DNA of 64,000 nucleotides from Dipteris shenzhenensis (Eukaryota > Polypodiophyta > Polypodiopsida > Gleicheniales): the NCBI GenBank assembly GCA_047967505.1, contig CM106539.1; one strand, 5' to 3'. Made by a program: the position numbers and the translations under genes. Positions 1 to 12,377 of this stretch are shown here, one piece after another (position 1 is the first letter of the stretch; every line of letters begins with the position of its first letter). The notes beneath the pieces were generated by a model that was given only the letters and a program-made list of their open reading frames with translations, did no database searches and was not told where the DNA came from.

Positions 1-1191
1 GTAGGCTGTCTCCACTGGAGTAGGGTATCTGCCCACGATCTCAAGCTGCATGACCGCGATACACTTTGTGGAGGGATTAGTACAAAGAAACAACCAACCT
101 CCTAATAAACTACATAAGCAATATAATTTGAGATCGATACTTACAAATTGGGCCTCCCATGAGTCAACACCCCCTGCTCCAAAATGCGCGCTCCCATACT
201 CCTCCATCTGGATCCTTCGTGCCTCCACATGCTGCAGACTGGGCTCCTCCCTCGCTGACTTCATTGCCTTCTTCCACTCACGCTTGTGAGCGGTGTGGGG
301 CGGGCCCCTTGGAGGTTGACCTGCCTCAAGTCTGGCAAGCTCCGCTAGTGCCTGCCTCTTAAGGGAAGATCTTTTATTGCTAAGTATCGTAACAATCTTT
401 GACTTCCCCCATTTATCTGTGAATTGGCGATTGGGGGGGTTAGGATACCTAGAGCGAACAGTAGCGAGGGTCTCATCAGCCAACCTCTTTGGGTGGTCTT
501 TATAGTGGATAAAGCAATCTCTGTAATTGTTAGCAATTACAGAGCGCATGAAGGCCATTATGTCCTTCCCCCGCGCATCCATCAAGATGCCTCCTGTCTG
601 GGTGATGTCATAATAAATCGTACCATCACCCAGAGGCACGTCTAAATCATCTGAATCATCCTCCTCCTCACCGCCACATGGCCCAAAGCAGCATCCGCCA
701 TCGCTCTCCCTGCTACTACGCCTGCTACCCTATCATGTCGAGCTCGTACGCTGGCCACTCGTAGCTGGGGACCGCGCGGGACTACGCTGACCACTCATAG
801 CTGGAGAACCGAGTCTCGACGGCTGGGGAGTACGTCGACGGCTCGCTGAGGCAGAAGGACCTCCTGAAGGCATGGGGGAAGGGGCATAAGACGGGATGGC
901 AGAAGGGACATAAGACGGCATGGGGGAAGGGGCATAGGACGGTATGGGGGAAGGGGCATAGGACGGCTGTGCGGACTCCGCTGGGGTGATCTCAGGCGGT
1001 GTGGGGTGGCTCGGAGTCTGTAGTGCCGACTCCTGGGGAGTGTTAAGGTTACCCGTCATATACCCGTATAACTCCGCAGGACTAGGAGGGTGTCCTAAAA
1101 GATTATATAAATCCTTCCATATCGATTCCCACGGATCAGGTGAGCTAGAAGCACTTCCTGGCCACATCTTGAACTGGAAAAAAATAAACAA
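1..1191 (-). pseudogene. ORF1 of element A, TNPA/Ptta-like (partial, nonsense-broken)
   Basis: Second protein of element A, transcribed away from the transposase. The product begins at the Met at 1167 (or 1191). It opens with a Ser/Pro-rich stretch containing repeated PSYAPSPMPS-type units, then an acidic linker, then a basic region with the run RYPNPPNRQFTDKW and a segment ending GSAHFGAGG followed by EAQF. A GTAAGT donor follows at 144 reading leftward, and a plausible next exon starts at 45 after CAG and runs out of the window. Consecutive in-frame TGA and TAG codons at 735-730 interrupt the frame, though it stays open on both sides. The element B copy at 13-14.5 kb has the same RYPNPPN and HFxAGG landmarks, so the region was once constrained. 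I infer a Transposase_24 (Ptta/En/Spm) type DNA-binding partner; the family name is not proven. Confidence 0.6.
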
Positions 1192-1247
1192 ATCTATTAC
1201 TTTGGGAGCTGAGAAGAAAAGGGGGGAAAAAAAAAAGAGGCTCTGTC

Positions 1248-2115
1248 AGAGCGCGTCTATAGATCCGTCTGATCTGCGCGTCTATAAACGCGTCTAACAA
1301 AGCGTTTACCCATTCAAGTAACAGTGCGTCTAACAGTCCGTTCTACAATCCGTCTACTAGTGCGTTAAATAGCGCATCTAAAATCGCGTCTAACACTTCG
1401 TTTAAAACTCCGTTTAACAGAGCATCTGTTTGGGCGTCTATATCCGCGTCTGTGTGTGTCTGCAACAACTCAGATGCGCATATAGACGCGCCTGTAGACG
1501 CAAGTTTAGACGTGCCCTCAGACGCCTCTATACACGCGCTCCGACAGTCGAGAATACTCAAAAGTGGAACAGGACGTTTCGCCCGACAAAAGAACGTGTC
1601 GCTCATACCTAGATGCTGCGTTTCGTGGATGCGAAAAAGTACAAAACTGAAAAAGGCAAGCAAGAACAACTTCAAAAGGACTTACTTGGAAAAAGGTATG
1701 GAAGGATCTTTCTTTTCCAAGCTTGTTTCTTCTCCTTGTTCGTACTCCTCCTCTTCTTTAGGCTTGGAAGCAAGCTGTGTAGGTACGGCTCTTTTGTCTT
1801 GAGTGAAAGCTTGGAACTGTGTATGGGAGCTTCGAATCTATAGAAGTGCTAATAAAGAAGAAAGAAAGCCGCTCGCGAAGTTTAAGTAGTCAAAAGAAAA
1901 GCAAAGCGAGCGGTGCGCCGAAAAGCAGGTTTAAAAGTCGCGGGTATAGTCGCGTCTATTAGCACGTCTATACTAGCGTCTGAATACACAGAGTGGATGC
2001 GTTTATAAACGCGTCTATTAGCGCGTCTACGGGCACGTTTAAAAACACAGAGTAGACGGGCATTTAGACGCGCAATTAGACGCGATGATAAACGCGGCGA
2101 TAGACGCAACACAGA
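1248..2115. repeat. GCGTCTA-motif repeat cluster between divergent genes
   Basis: Dozens of degenerate copies of a short motif, GCGTCTA or its complement TAGACGC, often followed by TA, AA or AC, in two clusters (about 1248-1530 and 1935-2110) around a less repetitive core. The same motif is dense at the element's right end (6310-6600) and in the second copy (46385-46660). In En/Spm, short subterminal motifs bound by TNPA serve transposition and promoter control; I infer the same role here. The cluster lies exactly between the starts of the two divergent genes, where a shared promoter would be. Reading frames through it are repeat translations, not genes. Confidence 0.7.
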
Positions 2116-2169
2116 GTTTTTAAGCATTTGAGGAAGAGCAAATTTGGTGGGTTGTTTGTTTGTAGGATG

Positions 2170-5100
2170 TCTCCATCTTCAACAAGCAGCTCCAGTGAGG
2201 ATGAATCCCTCCGTATCCACCATCGCGAAATGTGGTTGGAGCAAAAAATCAAATGTCTGTGTGATCGATGTCAAGGAAACATGTATCGTGCACGCAGGAT
2301 TACGCTCAATCATATCTCAAAGTATGGAGAATGGGATGTGACCGTAAACAGGGTAAGGATTTGTAAGTTAAGGTTGATTGAGATACCTATGGGTGTCCAT
2401 ATGTTTGAGTTATAATGATCCCATTTTAATTTGATACAGGATGCAGTGCCACACCCGCACATGTTACCCTATGCCCGTCGTGAGTCGGCGAAGCGTCGGC
2501 GATATGAGGTGGGATCTTCAGGAGGGACCGTTACGGATGCATGGAGTGATGGTGATAGTAGCCCTCCACCATTACCTCATGAAGCCGTGGAGGAGGAGGT
2601 GTTTGATGATATGGTGCGGGATTTATATGTCCATCAAGGGAGGGATAATAGCATGGAGCAGGATGATCTTTTTACCGCAGCATCGACTCCACTGTTTGAG
2701 GCGTGCACATTCTCTGTTCTACGTGCCTCCCTTGAGTTACTAAACTTGCAAACCATCTATGGATGGAGCAATGCAAGTTTGAATGCATTACTCAAGTAAG
2801 CTTTAAAGTCGATTTTGCAAATTAAACATGGTGAATTATGCGCGTGGGTCAATTACTCGTATGCTTTTCCTCATTTATGGTCTTCACGTGCAGGCTATTG
2901 TGTAAAATGCTTCCAAGGGAGAATAAATTACCGACCTCAAGAGATATGGCAAGGCAACATGTGACCTCTCTTGGAGGATTAGATTACAAGCGCATCCATG
3001 CATGTGTCAACGATTGCGTTTTGTTTCGTGGACTACATAAGGATGCAAGAGAGTGTCCTACTTGTGGAGAGGCAAGATATAGAGCAGATCTCAAAACCTT
3101 GGACGTGCCTCGTAAGGTATTGCGACATTTTCCCATAATCCCTCGCATCCAACATATGTTCAAGTGCAAATCTATTGCAGAGCTCATGTCATGGCATTCC
3201 TCCCATCGATCAACCGATGGCAAGTGGAGAACTCCCGCGGACTCTCCTGCGTGGAAGCATATTGAAGACACATGGCCAAGCTTCAAGGAAGAACCTAGGA
3301 GCTTGAGACTTGGATTGGGTATGGACGGTGTGAACCCATTTGGTCTCAAAAGCACGTCTTACAGTGTATGGCCAGTGGTATTGGTGAATTACAATCTTCC
3401 ACCCTCTATGGCTATTAAGAAAGGACATGTCATGCTGTCCCTTCTAATTCCAGGGAAGCATAAAGTCAAAAACCCTGATGTTTATTTGGAGCCTTTGATT
3501 GATGAGCTAGAGATACTTTGGAGAGGTATCGAGGTGCATGATGTGAGCAGGTCTCCCTCGTCACGAGACTTCAACTCCAAAGCAGTCTTGATGTGGACGA
3601 TGCATGACTTCCTAGGCTATGGCGAGTGTTCAGGTAAGCATTGCATTTTTTAATTATGAATAGGCAAGGACGTGGCACCCTAAACCCACCTTCCACTCTT
3701 AATTGCATCTATTGTTTCAGGTCTCACTACATCGGGTTACCATGCATGTCCTGTTTGTGGTCCTTCGCTAGTTGCCTCACGGGCAGACGCATTAAATAAG
3801 GTCATCTATGAGAATCACCATCGATTTCTCCCACCTGATCATCCTAGATATGTTGCCCCTTGGAATGAAGTCCTCCCACAATCACTCACCGCGGGAGATT
3901 GGATGAGAATTTGGGACGGTTCCACGACTCCTCCACCACTTGGCATGAGCCGGTAAGGATTTGTAACTATTGGCTGGAAGTAAAGATTGGCTATATTGGT
4001 TGAAAGTGAGGATTGCACGCTAACACTTTATTTTGTTTAGATACTCCATCTTTTATCGTTTACCATATTGGTCCCACCTCAAGATCAATCACCTGCTCGA
4101 TCCCATGCATATCTTCAAGAATGTGGCATCTACCATTTGGGAGCATTTGAATGGGACATGAGATTCGGCAGGCATAAGGGAGGATCTACGTACCACAGGA
4201 AGGATGCGTGAAGCTTGGCCTCAAGAGAGACCAAATGGGCATGTTTTTTTACCTCGTGCACCGTGGATGTTATCAAAGCTAGAGATGGCGATGGTGAAGC
4301 GCGCTATTACTACAATTCGTACTCCCACTGGATGCATGAGGTGTTTGAAGGGAGCCTTTACAAAGAGCAAGAAAAGAGGTGTAGAGCAATTATATGGCTT
4401 GAAATCTCATGATTGGCACAAGATGCTCCAAGTAAGTATTTTATGTGCATAATATCTTTTTTCTTTCAAATTTGTGAGTGAATAATTATAAGCAACTAAT
4501 CAACCACCTCCTTGTGGGTTCAGTTCATACTACCTACTAGCATTTCACGTAGTGCATCAAAGGATGTGAAAGATTGTATTTACAAGATGGGCGAGCTTGT
4601 GAGGTATGTGAGCTCAAAGGAAATAGATCCCACCACGCTTGAGAATGCTCGAGTTATGTCGGTGGAGGCGGTTTGTTTAGTGGAGGAGACATTTCCACGT
4701 TCTATTCTCACAAGCCAACTACATCTCATAGTACATTTGGTGGATGAGATTGCTATATGCGGTACTATACATGCACGATGGTTGTTCTTCCTCGAGCGCT
4801 TCATGAAGACCTTGAAGGGCTTCGTGAGACAAAATGCAAGACCCGAAGGTAGCATGGCCGAGGGTTGGTTGGTACAAGAGTCACTTGTATATATTTCTGA
4901 GTTTCTTGTTGATGTGGATAGCTCTCTCCCACGACTATGGAGAGATGATGAAGACCTAAGGATGACCTCTATTGTGCCTCAAGGAAAAGGACGCAACAAA
5001 GTAATAGACACGGAGTTGCGTAATAGTATCAACCTCTTTTGCGTGCTTAATAGTGATGTGATGAAAAGATGGGTGACAAGATACGAGGATGCAAAGGCAA

Positions 5101-6155
5101 GAAGACAAGAAGAAAGGGCCCTATTTCGTACACACCACGGATCTCGTGTGCCATACCCTTAGCGTCTAAGAGCACTTCCAAAGGATATTCATGTGGATTG
5201 GCTACTTGATGAAATGGAGAAAGCAGAGAAAGACGAGGGGATGCATATCACAATGGAAGAATGGGAGTATGCTAGGGGATGCATGAGCAAGGTCAGTATA
5301 TAGAATGTTATGCATAAGTTAGGAGCTTTTTATAATTTAGATTGCTTATTTAATTGATTTTTTCTTGGTGCAGTGCACTATGTTCAATGCTATATGGTGT
5401 GAGGGCAAGCATTTTCGAACACAACGGATTGATGATAAGAGAAACACACAAGATTGCGGCGTCATTGCTAGCTTTGAGGGAGCCAATGGAGTCATGGATG
5501 ATTATTGTGGCATAATCCAAGATATCATTATGCTTGACTTTCAACGCTTCTTTGTGTATGTTTTGGATGTAAAGTGGTTTAAGGACGTGGTGGAAAGAGG
5601 CCCTAATGCAACAATCAAACGCCATGCAAGTGGCTTTGTAACTATTGACTCCACAAAGTTTTGGCAAAGTAGGAAGGACACACTAATACTACCGCAACAA
5701 TGTGAACAGGTACTGTGCACACACATAAAAATACTCGCTTTTAAATATTTGATGCAAGAAAAGTAACATGATTGTATTTGTGTTTGAATTAGGTTGTCTA
5801 TCAACCAATGGTGGATAATAATAGGTGGTGGCATGTCATACCTATTATGCCACGTTCCAAAGTGATGTATAGTACATTTACTAATATGGAGCATATGGAA
5901 GATGATCATGGCCATGGACGTGATGATGACCGTGATACAAGAGAGGAGGATGATCATGAGATAGGAGATATAGATATTGAGGCCGGCATTACTCGTGAGG
6001 ACGAGCCTACCATTGGAGATCTTGATTTCGATGAGCACATGAGTGGCACAAGTAGTAGTGGGTTGAATGTATTTGTAGATCTAAACACTTGTTTGGATTT
6101 TGAAGTAGATAGTTTGGCAAGGGTTGATCTCATTGAGGATGAGATTGAACCGTAG
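2170..6155 (+). pseudogene. TNP2-type CACTA transposase, eight exons, two in-frame stops
   Basis: Catalytic transposase of element A. Exons: 2170-2352, 2440-2795, 2894-3633, 3721-3952, 4041-4431, 4524-5291, 5374-5709, 5793-6155. All introns are GT-AG and every phase joins correctly, giving about 1,122 codons. Visible in order: a Cys-rich N-terminal patch (CLCDRC, residues 30-35), CPTC near 234, MDGVNPFG near 323-329, HACPVCG near 434-440 and LLDPMHIFKNV near 522-532 (transposase family tnp2). Then come a DUF4218-like region (VHLVDEI, RPEGSMAEGW), a DUF4216-like region in exons 7-8 (HFRTQRIDDKR, KWF, RWWHV) and an acidic tail. TGA at 4159-4161 (codon 544) and TAG at 5160-5162 (codon 847) interrupt it, while the frame stays open elsewhere. 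The upstream in-frame Met at 2128 is less likely, because MSPSS matches the start of the copy at 46685. Confidence 0.88.
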
Positions 6156-6309
6156 CTCCACAATTGATATTAGCAAAACTATTTTACATATTGTCTCATT
6201 CTCCTCATTTCCCTTAATTCTTGTATATGTGGGCTTGCAAAAAATTATGTGCTTTGGTAATCATGGGCAATGTTTGGAAAGCAATGATGTACACCAAAAT
6301 CTCACTTTC

Positions 6310-6610
6310 TTTATTCTCTGGAGCGCGTCTATTTACGCGTCTAAATGCGCGTTTGATTCTCAGTGTAAACGCGCAAATAAACGCGCAAATACACGCGCAA
6401 ATAAACGCGCTAATAAACGGGATGATAGACGGGCCCGTAATTTCTTTGGTCTAACGCGCAAATAAACGCGGGGATTGACACGAAAAGAGACGAGGATTTA
6501 GCCGCGGTAATAGACGCGCCCGTAATTTCTCTACTAAAACAATGCCTATAGACGCGCCCGCTATTTTGTGCGTCTACCAAGTGCGTCTATAGTTGCTTTG
6601 TGTTGTTGTG
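6310..6610. repeat. Right subterminal repeats and terminus of element A
   Basis: Dense GCGTCTA, AAACGCGC and TAGACGCG motifs in both orientations up to the terminus GTTGTTGTG at 6610. The copy at 46385-46676 is alignable and stops at the same base, which fixes the end. Motifs are in inverted orientation relative to many in the inter-gene cluster, consistent with protein-binding subterminal arrays. Confidence 0.75.
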
Positions 6611-7784
6611 GAACTTCTTTATTGTACTTGATAGTGAGTGTCAACCAGATTCAATGGCTTTAGAAACGTTTGGTCCTCCATTCTCCATTTTAAAGAAGTT
6701 ATATGTAGTTCTCCCAATATTAAAGAGGTAATCTATCTCCATACACGAGCCATACACATACATTTCATTACTAGGTTGGCAAATGACCAATATACATTGT
6801 GTAAATGCAACCATTATTTGGCAGCCAAATTCAAGACAGTTGGAGCAATATAAATAAAGCATGAATTTACTCCTAGGTTTGCTTCATGGCATTTTTGGTG
6901 AGAAGAACTAATATATGTACAAGTATAGCATCATATTGTGTATCTTTAGCTTAGCTCTTTAGTGTAGGTAGCTCTTTATTTTAGGTGAACTCTGTAGTGT
7001 AGATAGCTTTACTTAAGCATAATATTGAGCTTCAACTTGCATCTATTCGCACTTTGGATTAGACGGAATATTTGTTAGAGACTTGAAAATTTTCATAATA
7101 TATCCCATTCCTTGTACTTACGATGATTAGGACAACAATTTTAAGTTTTTTAGTTGGTAACAAATATTGGTTACATTCAATGCCTAGAGGAATATTACAT
7201 CATCTATGATCTATCTTAAAGAATTGACATGTTCTCCAAGACCAATGTGTTATCTATTTCATTAGATATAAGACTAGTTGCACATTTCCATGTATTTACA
7301 CACTTCCGAGTGCAACTCAAAAACATGCATAACATATGTAAAAGGTAAGAAAATGAATTCTATTTGTATTGACTTTTTAAGTAGATCAAATTACAATGAT
7401 GAGAAACTGTTCATCCACGCCATCCTTCAGGATACCTTGATGACGCATTGCTGTCCTGTATGTAAACTAAAGACATTGAAGCGTGGATGGGACAAAACTT
7501 GGACTATCGATGGAGTTGAGCATCTAGCCTGATCTAGGTCTTCGAGATGCAAAATGCAAGATAAAGCATACGTATTAATGCTAGCTTATGAATTTTTCGT
7601 GGATCACCTAATAACCTATGAGGCACGCGGCATGAGGTTTACAGACTGTTTCATTCGAATTCTTGGAAGAAAGCCAACAGAAATAGCAACGTGTAGAAAC
7701 ACTTGAAATGGATAACATACATCACGAGCTACATCACTAGTGAGAGCTAGTAATCCTCACGAACAGTTGATGAGGTATAGATCG
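6611..7784. other. No gene recognised
   Basis: AT-rich DNA outside element A. Open frames are short and show no recognisable motif. The 84-codon frame at 7278-7532 has a CPVCKLK patch but no context that supports it as a gene. Confidence 0.5.
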
Positions 7785-7787
7785 TCA

Positions 7788-8100
7788 AAGCTCGTAGGCC
7801 CGTTGCTTCTTGTGGGCCTGGGAAAGTGTGATGACTGACCTTGCCAGCATATCTGGATTCTGCACTGTACAGTCCACCAAAGCACTCTTTCTGTGAAGGA
7901 ATGATTTCTGTGTGCGCTTGTGTGCGAATGCACGAACTGCCGTGTTTGGCCCGTCGAAAGAGAGAAGAAGCTCTGGATTTGGATTTACAATCATCTTCCC
8001 AACGGCGGAACGCCCAGTCGAAAAGTTGCGCATGGACTTACACTTATTCCCAATGCCAGCTTCAATGGTCCCGCTTCCACGCCGTCAAATACGTGCTTGT
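7788..8100 (-). pseudogene. Coding-like remnant, unidentified
   Basis: On the minus strand one frame stays open for about 100 codons. It starts upstream of the Met at 8033 (IEAGIGNKC), runs through NPNPELLLSFDGPNTAV and ends AHKKQRAYEL before TGA near 7787. GC content is higher and composition more protein-like than in the surroundings, and a second short open patch (LSEFPSFEGNWTSTYL) lies just upstream in another frame. This resembles the last exon of a cellular gene or its frameshifted remnant. I do not recognise the family. Confidence 0.3.
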
Positions 8101-8709
8101 CCAGTTGCCCTCAAAGCTCGGAAATTCTGATAAAAAATCCATAATAAGAAACAAGCCAGCGTCACCACTGCAACCTTTCGCAGATTCTTATGTGCTTAAT
8201 GTCAACTTGTCAAACATATTGTCGGGGGATGATCTCCGGGTATGATGACTACTAGCACCTGTTCTTTGACTATGCTCGTGTTTGGACTGACGAGCTATGC
8301 AGCATTTAATATTTCAGAGATAGTGTCCATGTGACATGTTGGGCTAGAATTGGAAATTTTCCTTGGTAATATTCTGACCTGCAAGATCCTGTAATACAAT
8401 CATGTATGGCTGTGAGAGAGATTTATTGACCTTTTAAACTACATGAATTCTGCTTTAGTCCGCAGGGGATAGCACAGTGAGGGGTTGGAACTTGGCGTCA
8501 GCGCGAGGAAAAGCCAGAGAAGACACATGCTCTGATGCGGATTCGGGAATAAACAAGGATAGTTGATGCAATCGGCATCCATCGATCAGCAAACAATCCT
8601 CCCAGAGTCCCAGCAAGGTCTTTATCCTGTGACGTCCATTCGACGCCTACTGAAAAATTGGCAATGCTGCATCACCATTTGGGAAATAAGAACTCCCCAC
8701 CACCTAACG

Positions 8710-8809
8710 CAACTGCTCCCAGCACGAAATAGTAAGCAATCATCGATGCTAACATGCGTGGAGCTTAACCCAACTGCTGCCAGCACGAAATAGTAAGCAA
8801 TCATCGATG
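8710..8809. repeat. Local 61-bp tandem duplication
   Basis: A 39-bp block starting CAACTGCTSCCAGCACG at 8710 recurs at 8771 with one mismatch. Confidence 0.8.
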
Positions 8810-9974
8810 TTATTGAATTGGCACGAAAATAGTTCAGTGCTACACGCATTGACGTACACAGTGCTTTCTTGCTTTCCATTCAAAAGGCAAGACGTGTGGA
8901 AAGCGATTTGCAAACTTTAGATTTAAAGAATGTTGAAGCGCTTAAAAAATGTGTGGCATGTACTCTTATGGAACGAATATGCAACTCGCTTGTTATTGCT
9001 ATGTTCTCACATAATGATCTCTACACATTATTATTATTTTAATGGCCACACATTTGGTTGTCGTTTATTTTATTGCTACACAAAGTGGTGACACGTCATT
9101 GTTGGTTTAGACGTTTGAACTCTTTAATCTCCATGAGATGCCTTCACGTATTTCCTCCATTGTAATATACCTTTGTGTAGCCCCCATAAGAAGGTGGTAG
9201 CTTGCCGGCATGTTCAACTAGTAGCTTTTCTTGCACTCCTTGTCTTCATACCTCCGAGTGTGCTTTTGTCTTAGAAGGTTGAATCTTGGTTGCAATGTGA
9301 TACATTATGACATGATGAATGGTCGGTTCAATCTTTTAAGTTAAGAAAAATCCAAGAATGAATAGTATTAGTTTGACTCTATGTAAGATGCCTATCTATT
9401 ATTCATGACCTTAAATGTTTCTTTTAAGCACATTATAAAGATTTTACTTCAAATGCGTGCAAGCAATGGACTTACAAACTATTGTAATGTCCAATATTAT
9501 AAAAAGGTCACTCATTCTTTTTTAGACAAGGGCATGCTTTATTTAATCGTTCTCCTTAAATATAACCTTGGGATTGGTTTTGATTGACTCAATGTAAGGT
9601 GCCTTCCCATATTTTTTATCTTGTGTGACTCTTTGGAGTGCACCAAAAACATTGGATGTCATGCACTTGGAATGTGAAATCCTCTCCACACTTCGTAGTC
9701 TTTTCTTTGTTGATACATGCATTTTGTTGTCTATTAAATGTGCTTAGAATCATTACTAAAAAAGGCATTTCATTAAAAAAAGTAGCAGAGAATTGGTAAT
9801 GAAGTTGCCATTGGCATATGATCCATTGAAATTATCATTGGTATTATTGATGATATTTATGATAATATAATTATTGATATAATTGATGACATAGACATCA
9901 ATATTTGCATCGGTATAGAGCATGGTCATGAGCATCTGCCATCCCCACGAGCACCTAATCTGATAATAATATAG
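8810..9974. other. No gene recognised
   Basis: AT-rich spacer. No open frame with protein-like features was seen. A short TTGATRATAT-rich stretch at about 9840-9910 leads into the satellite. Confidence 0.5.
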
Positions 9975-11475
9975 AATGCTTATACCAACACTAAAACCCT
10001 AAATCCTAAACCCTAAGTCCAAAACATCAAACTCTAAACCTACCTCAGTAAAGATGAGGCACTGATGTTCTAAAATATAATTTACATAATGCTAGCAACA
10101 TGATAATAATGATCAATAGAGCCCTAAACCCTAAGTGCTAAACTCCAAACTCTAAACCTCTTGCAGTATAGTGAAACTCTAGTGTTTCAAAACATAATCT
10201 TATATAATGTAGCAACATGATGATAAAAGCCCTAGACCCGACACCTCGATGGGTTCATCGCATCGCAACTTTTTTTAGTATACCACGTACGTTAAAAAAT
10301 GAGGTGTATTTTAATTAAACTTTTGGAAAAAAATTAACAGGATCACAATAACCCTAAACCTTAAGTCCAAAACATCAAACTCTAAACTTACCTCAGTAAT
10401 GATGAGGCACTGATGTTCTAAAATATAATTTACATAATGCTAGCAACATGATAATAATGATCAATAGAGCCCTAAACACTAAGTGCTAAAACATCAAACT
10501 CTAAACTTACCTCAGTAATGATGAGGCACTGATGTTCTAAAATATAATTTACATAATGCTATACCAACACTAAAACCCTAAACCCTAAGTCCAAAACATC
10601 AAACTCTAAACTAATTACCTCAGTAATGATGAGGCACTAATGTTCTAAAATAGAATTTACATAATGCTAGCAACATGATAATAATGATCAATAGAGCCCT
10701 AAACCCTAAGTGCTAAACTCCAAACTCTAAACCTCTTGCAGTATAGTGAAACTCTAGTGTTTCAAAACATGATCTTATATAATGTAGCAACATGATGATA
10801 AAAGCCATAGACCCTACATCTCGATGGGTTCATCGCATCGCAACTTTTTTTAGTATACCACATGCATTAAAAAACAAGGTGTATTTTAATTAAACTTTTG
10901 GAAAAAAATTAACAGGATTACAATAACCCTAAACCCTAAGTCCAAAACATCAAACTCTAAACTTACCTCAGTAATGATGAGGCACTGATGTTCTAAAATA
11001 TAATTTACATAATGCTAGCAGCATGATAATAATGATCAATAGAGCCCTAAACCCTAAGTGCTAAAACATCAAACTCCAAACTTACCTCAGTAATGATGAG
11101 GCACTGATGTTCTAAAATATAATTTACATAATGCTATACCAACGCTAAAACCCTAAACCCTAAGTCCAAAACATCAAACTCTAAACTTACCTCAGTAATG
11201 ATGAGGCACTGATGTTCTAAAATATAATTTACATAATGCTAGCAACATGATAATAATGATCAATAAAGCCCTAAACCCTAAGTTCTAAACTCCAAACTTT
11301 AAACCTCTTGCAATATAGTGAAACTCTAGTGTTTCAAAACATAATCTTATATAATGTAGCAACATGATGATAAAGGCCCTAGACCATACACCTCGACGGG
11401 TTCATCGCAAATTGTTTTAGTATACCACGTGCATTAAAAAACGAGGTGTATTTTAATTAAACTTTTGGAAAAAAT
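9975..11475. repeat. Higher-order satellite with CCCTAAA motifs
   Basis: A satellite built of roughly 110-118-bp subunits, each with CCTCAGTAATGATGAGGC, ATAATTTACATAATGCTA and one or two AACCCTAAACCCTAAG blocks. The subunits form higher-order units of about 570 bp: the landmark ATTAACARGAT recurs at 10333, 10908 and 11474. Each large unit ends with a different segment (AACTTTTTTTAGTATACCAC, GAGGTGTATTTTAATTAAAC). CCCTAAA is the complement of the plant telomere unit TTTAGGG, but it occurs here as short embedded pairs rather than long runs. Diverged pieces are at about 11670-11770 and 28565-28660. Confidence 0.85.
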
Positions 11476-11494
11476 TAACAAGATTACAATAACA

Positions 11495-11665
11495 GGATGG
11501 GATTTTTAATTCAACTTTAGAAAAAAATTCATTAACTCATAAGTAAAGAGGGGTGTTTTTGTTGGGGGAGAAATTTCAATTCAAGGATTTTTTAAATATC
11601 CCTTGAAGACATGTGATACATAGGTTTTCTTTGTAGTGCACCGCCTGAGCCCTACACTCTAAACC
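11495..11665. mobile_element. Truncated, diverged copy of the 248-bp inverted-repeat element
   Basis: Internal landmarks of the family seen at 32743 and 35022 are present in order: TTTAGAAAAAAATT, AGAGGGGTG, TTCAAGGATTTTTTAAATA, CCTTGAAGACATGTGATACATAG and a degenerate terminus GTAGTGCACCGCCTGAG. The left terminus is missing or too diverged to place. Confidence 0.4.
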
Positions 11666-12377
11666 ATATGTCTTGAAATATGAACTTGATACTTAGCTCA
11701 ACAAAAGATGCGACATTGGTGTCATAATCTCACACAATGTTACTAGCATGACGACAATGATTGGTAAAACTGGTGCATTGCTTTTTCAAAGGATAGAAAG
11801 ACCATAAGAGTAGTATGCATGTAAAATTCTAGAGGTCTATGTAAGCAGAAGTTAGGATCAAAGAGAAAATTTTCAATGGAGTTGCATGGTTTCAAGGTCA
11901 GATCATTATTTTAGCGGAGGACAGTTGCAATGATAAAATATGAGGAACTAGAAATGAAAACGAGAGCAAGATAATAGATAATAGTGCAAATGAGTTTGGT
12001 TTTTTAATATTGGTCCAAGATTGAGTGACGAGGGCATGGATTATTATTGACTCAAGATATAAGGAATTGATAGATTGATTATCTCTCCAAAAATGCAAGA
12101 AATAAATCACATCACTCTAGAAATGCCTAAAGAGATATCCACATCCCTTTTAGTAATGAGAAGCATTAGAGCTCCGATGATGTAGCATAGAGTAATGTCA
12201 GTATGTCATCTCTCTCAAGTTTCTCTATGCAAGATGCTTGCCTTTCTATTTAATGCTCGTCCATCTCAGTGCCCAATCATCTCTCTCATGTTGCTCTATG
12301 CAACATGCTTGCCTAGCTATTCAATGCTTGTCCATCTCAATGCTCAATGTTGCTATATGCAATTTTCTTTCTTGATT
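11666..12377. other. No gene recognised
   Basis: Spacer between the satellite and element B. It includes a diverged satellite piece near 11670-11770 and a short internal repeat of CATCTCTCTCATGTTGCTCTATGCAA type at 12200-12365. No protein-like frame. Confidence 0.5.

Larger units (their letters stand above)
1..6610 (+). mobile_element. CACTA-like transposon, element A (left end outside window)
   Basis: A class II element with two divergent genes: ORF1 on the minus strand (1-1191) and a TNP2-type transposase on the plus strand (2170-6155). GCGTCTA-type repeats lie between the genes and again after the transposase. The right edge is placed at 6610 because a second copy near 46 kb stays similar up to the same bases (GTGTTGTTGTG, ending at 46676) and both diverge immediately after. 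Read inward the terminus is CACAACAACACAAAGC, close to the CACTA ends of En/Spm elements. The left terminus is not in the window, so the target duplication cannot be checked. Both genes carry stop codons, so this copy looks non-autonomous. Confidence 0.8.

Noticed and set aside
1343-1675. Minus-strand frame with DALxDA-type repeats
   Set aside because: The repeats are the GCGTCTA motif read in one frame; the same DNA array recurs at the non-coding right end.
5541-6038. 165-codon minus-strand frame (also 45556-46083)
   Set aside because: Exact antisense of transposase exons 7-8, shared because the exons are shared.
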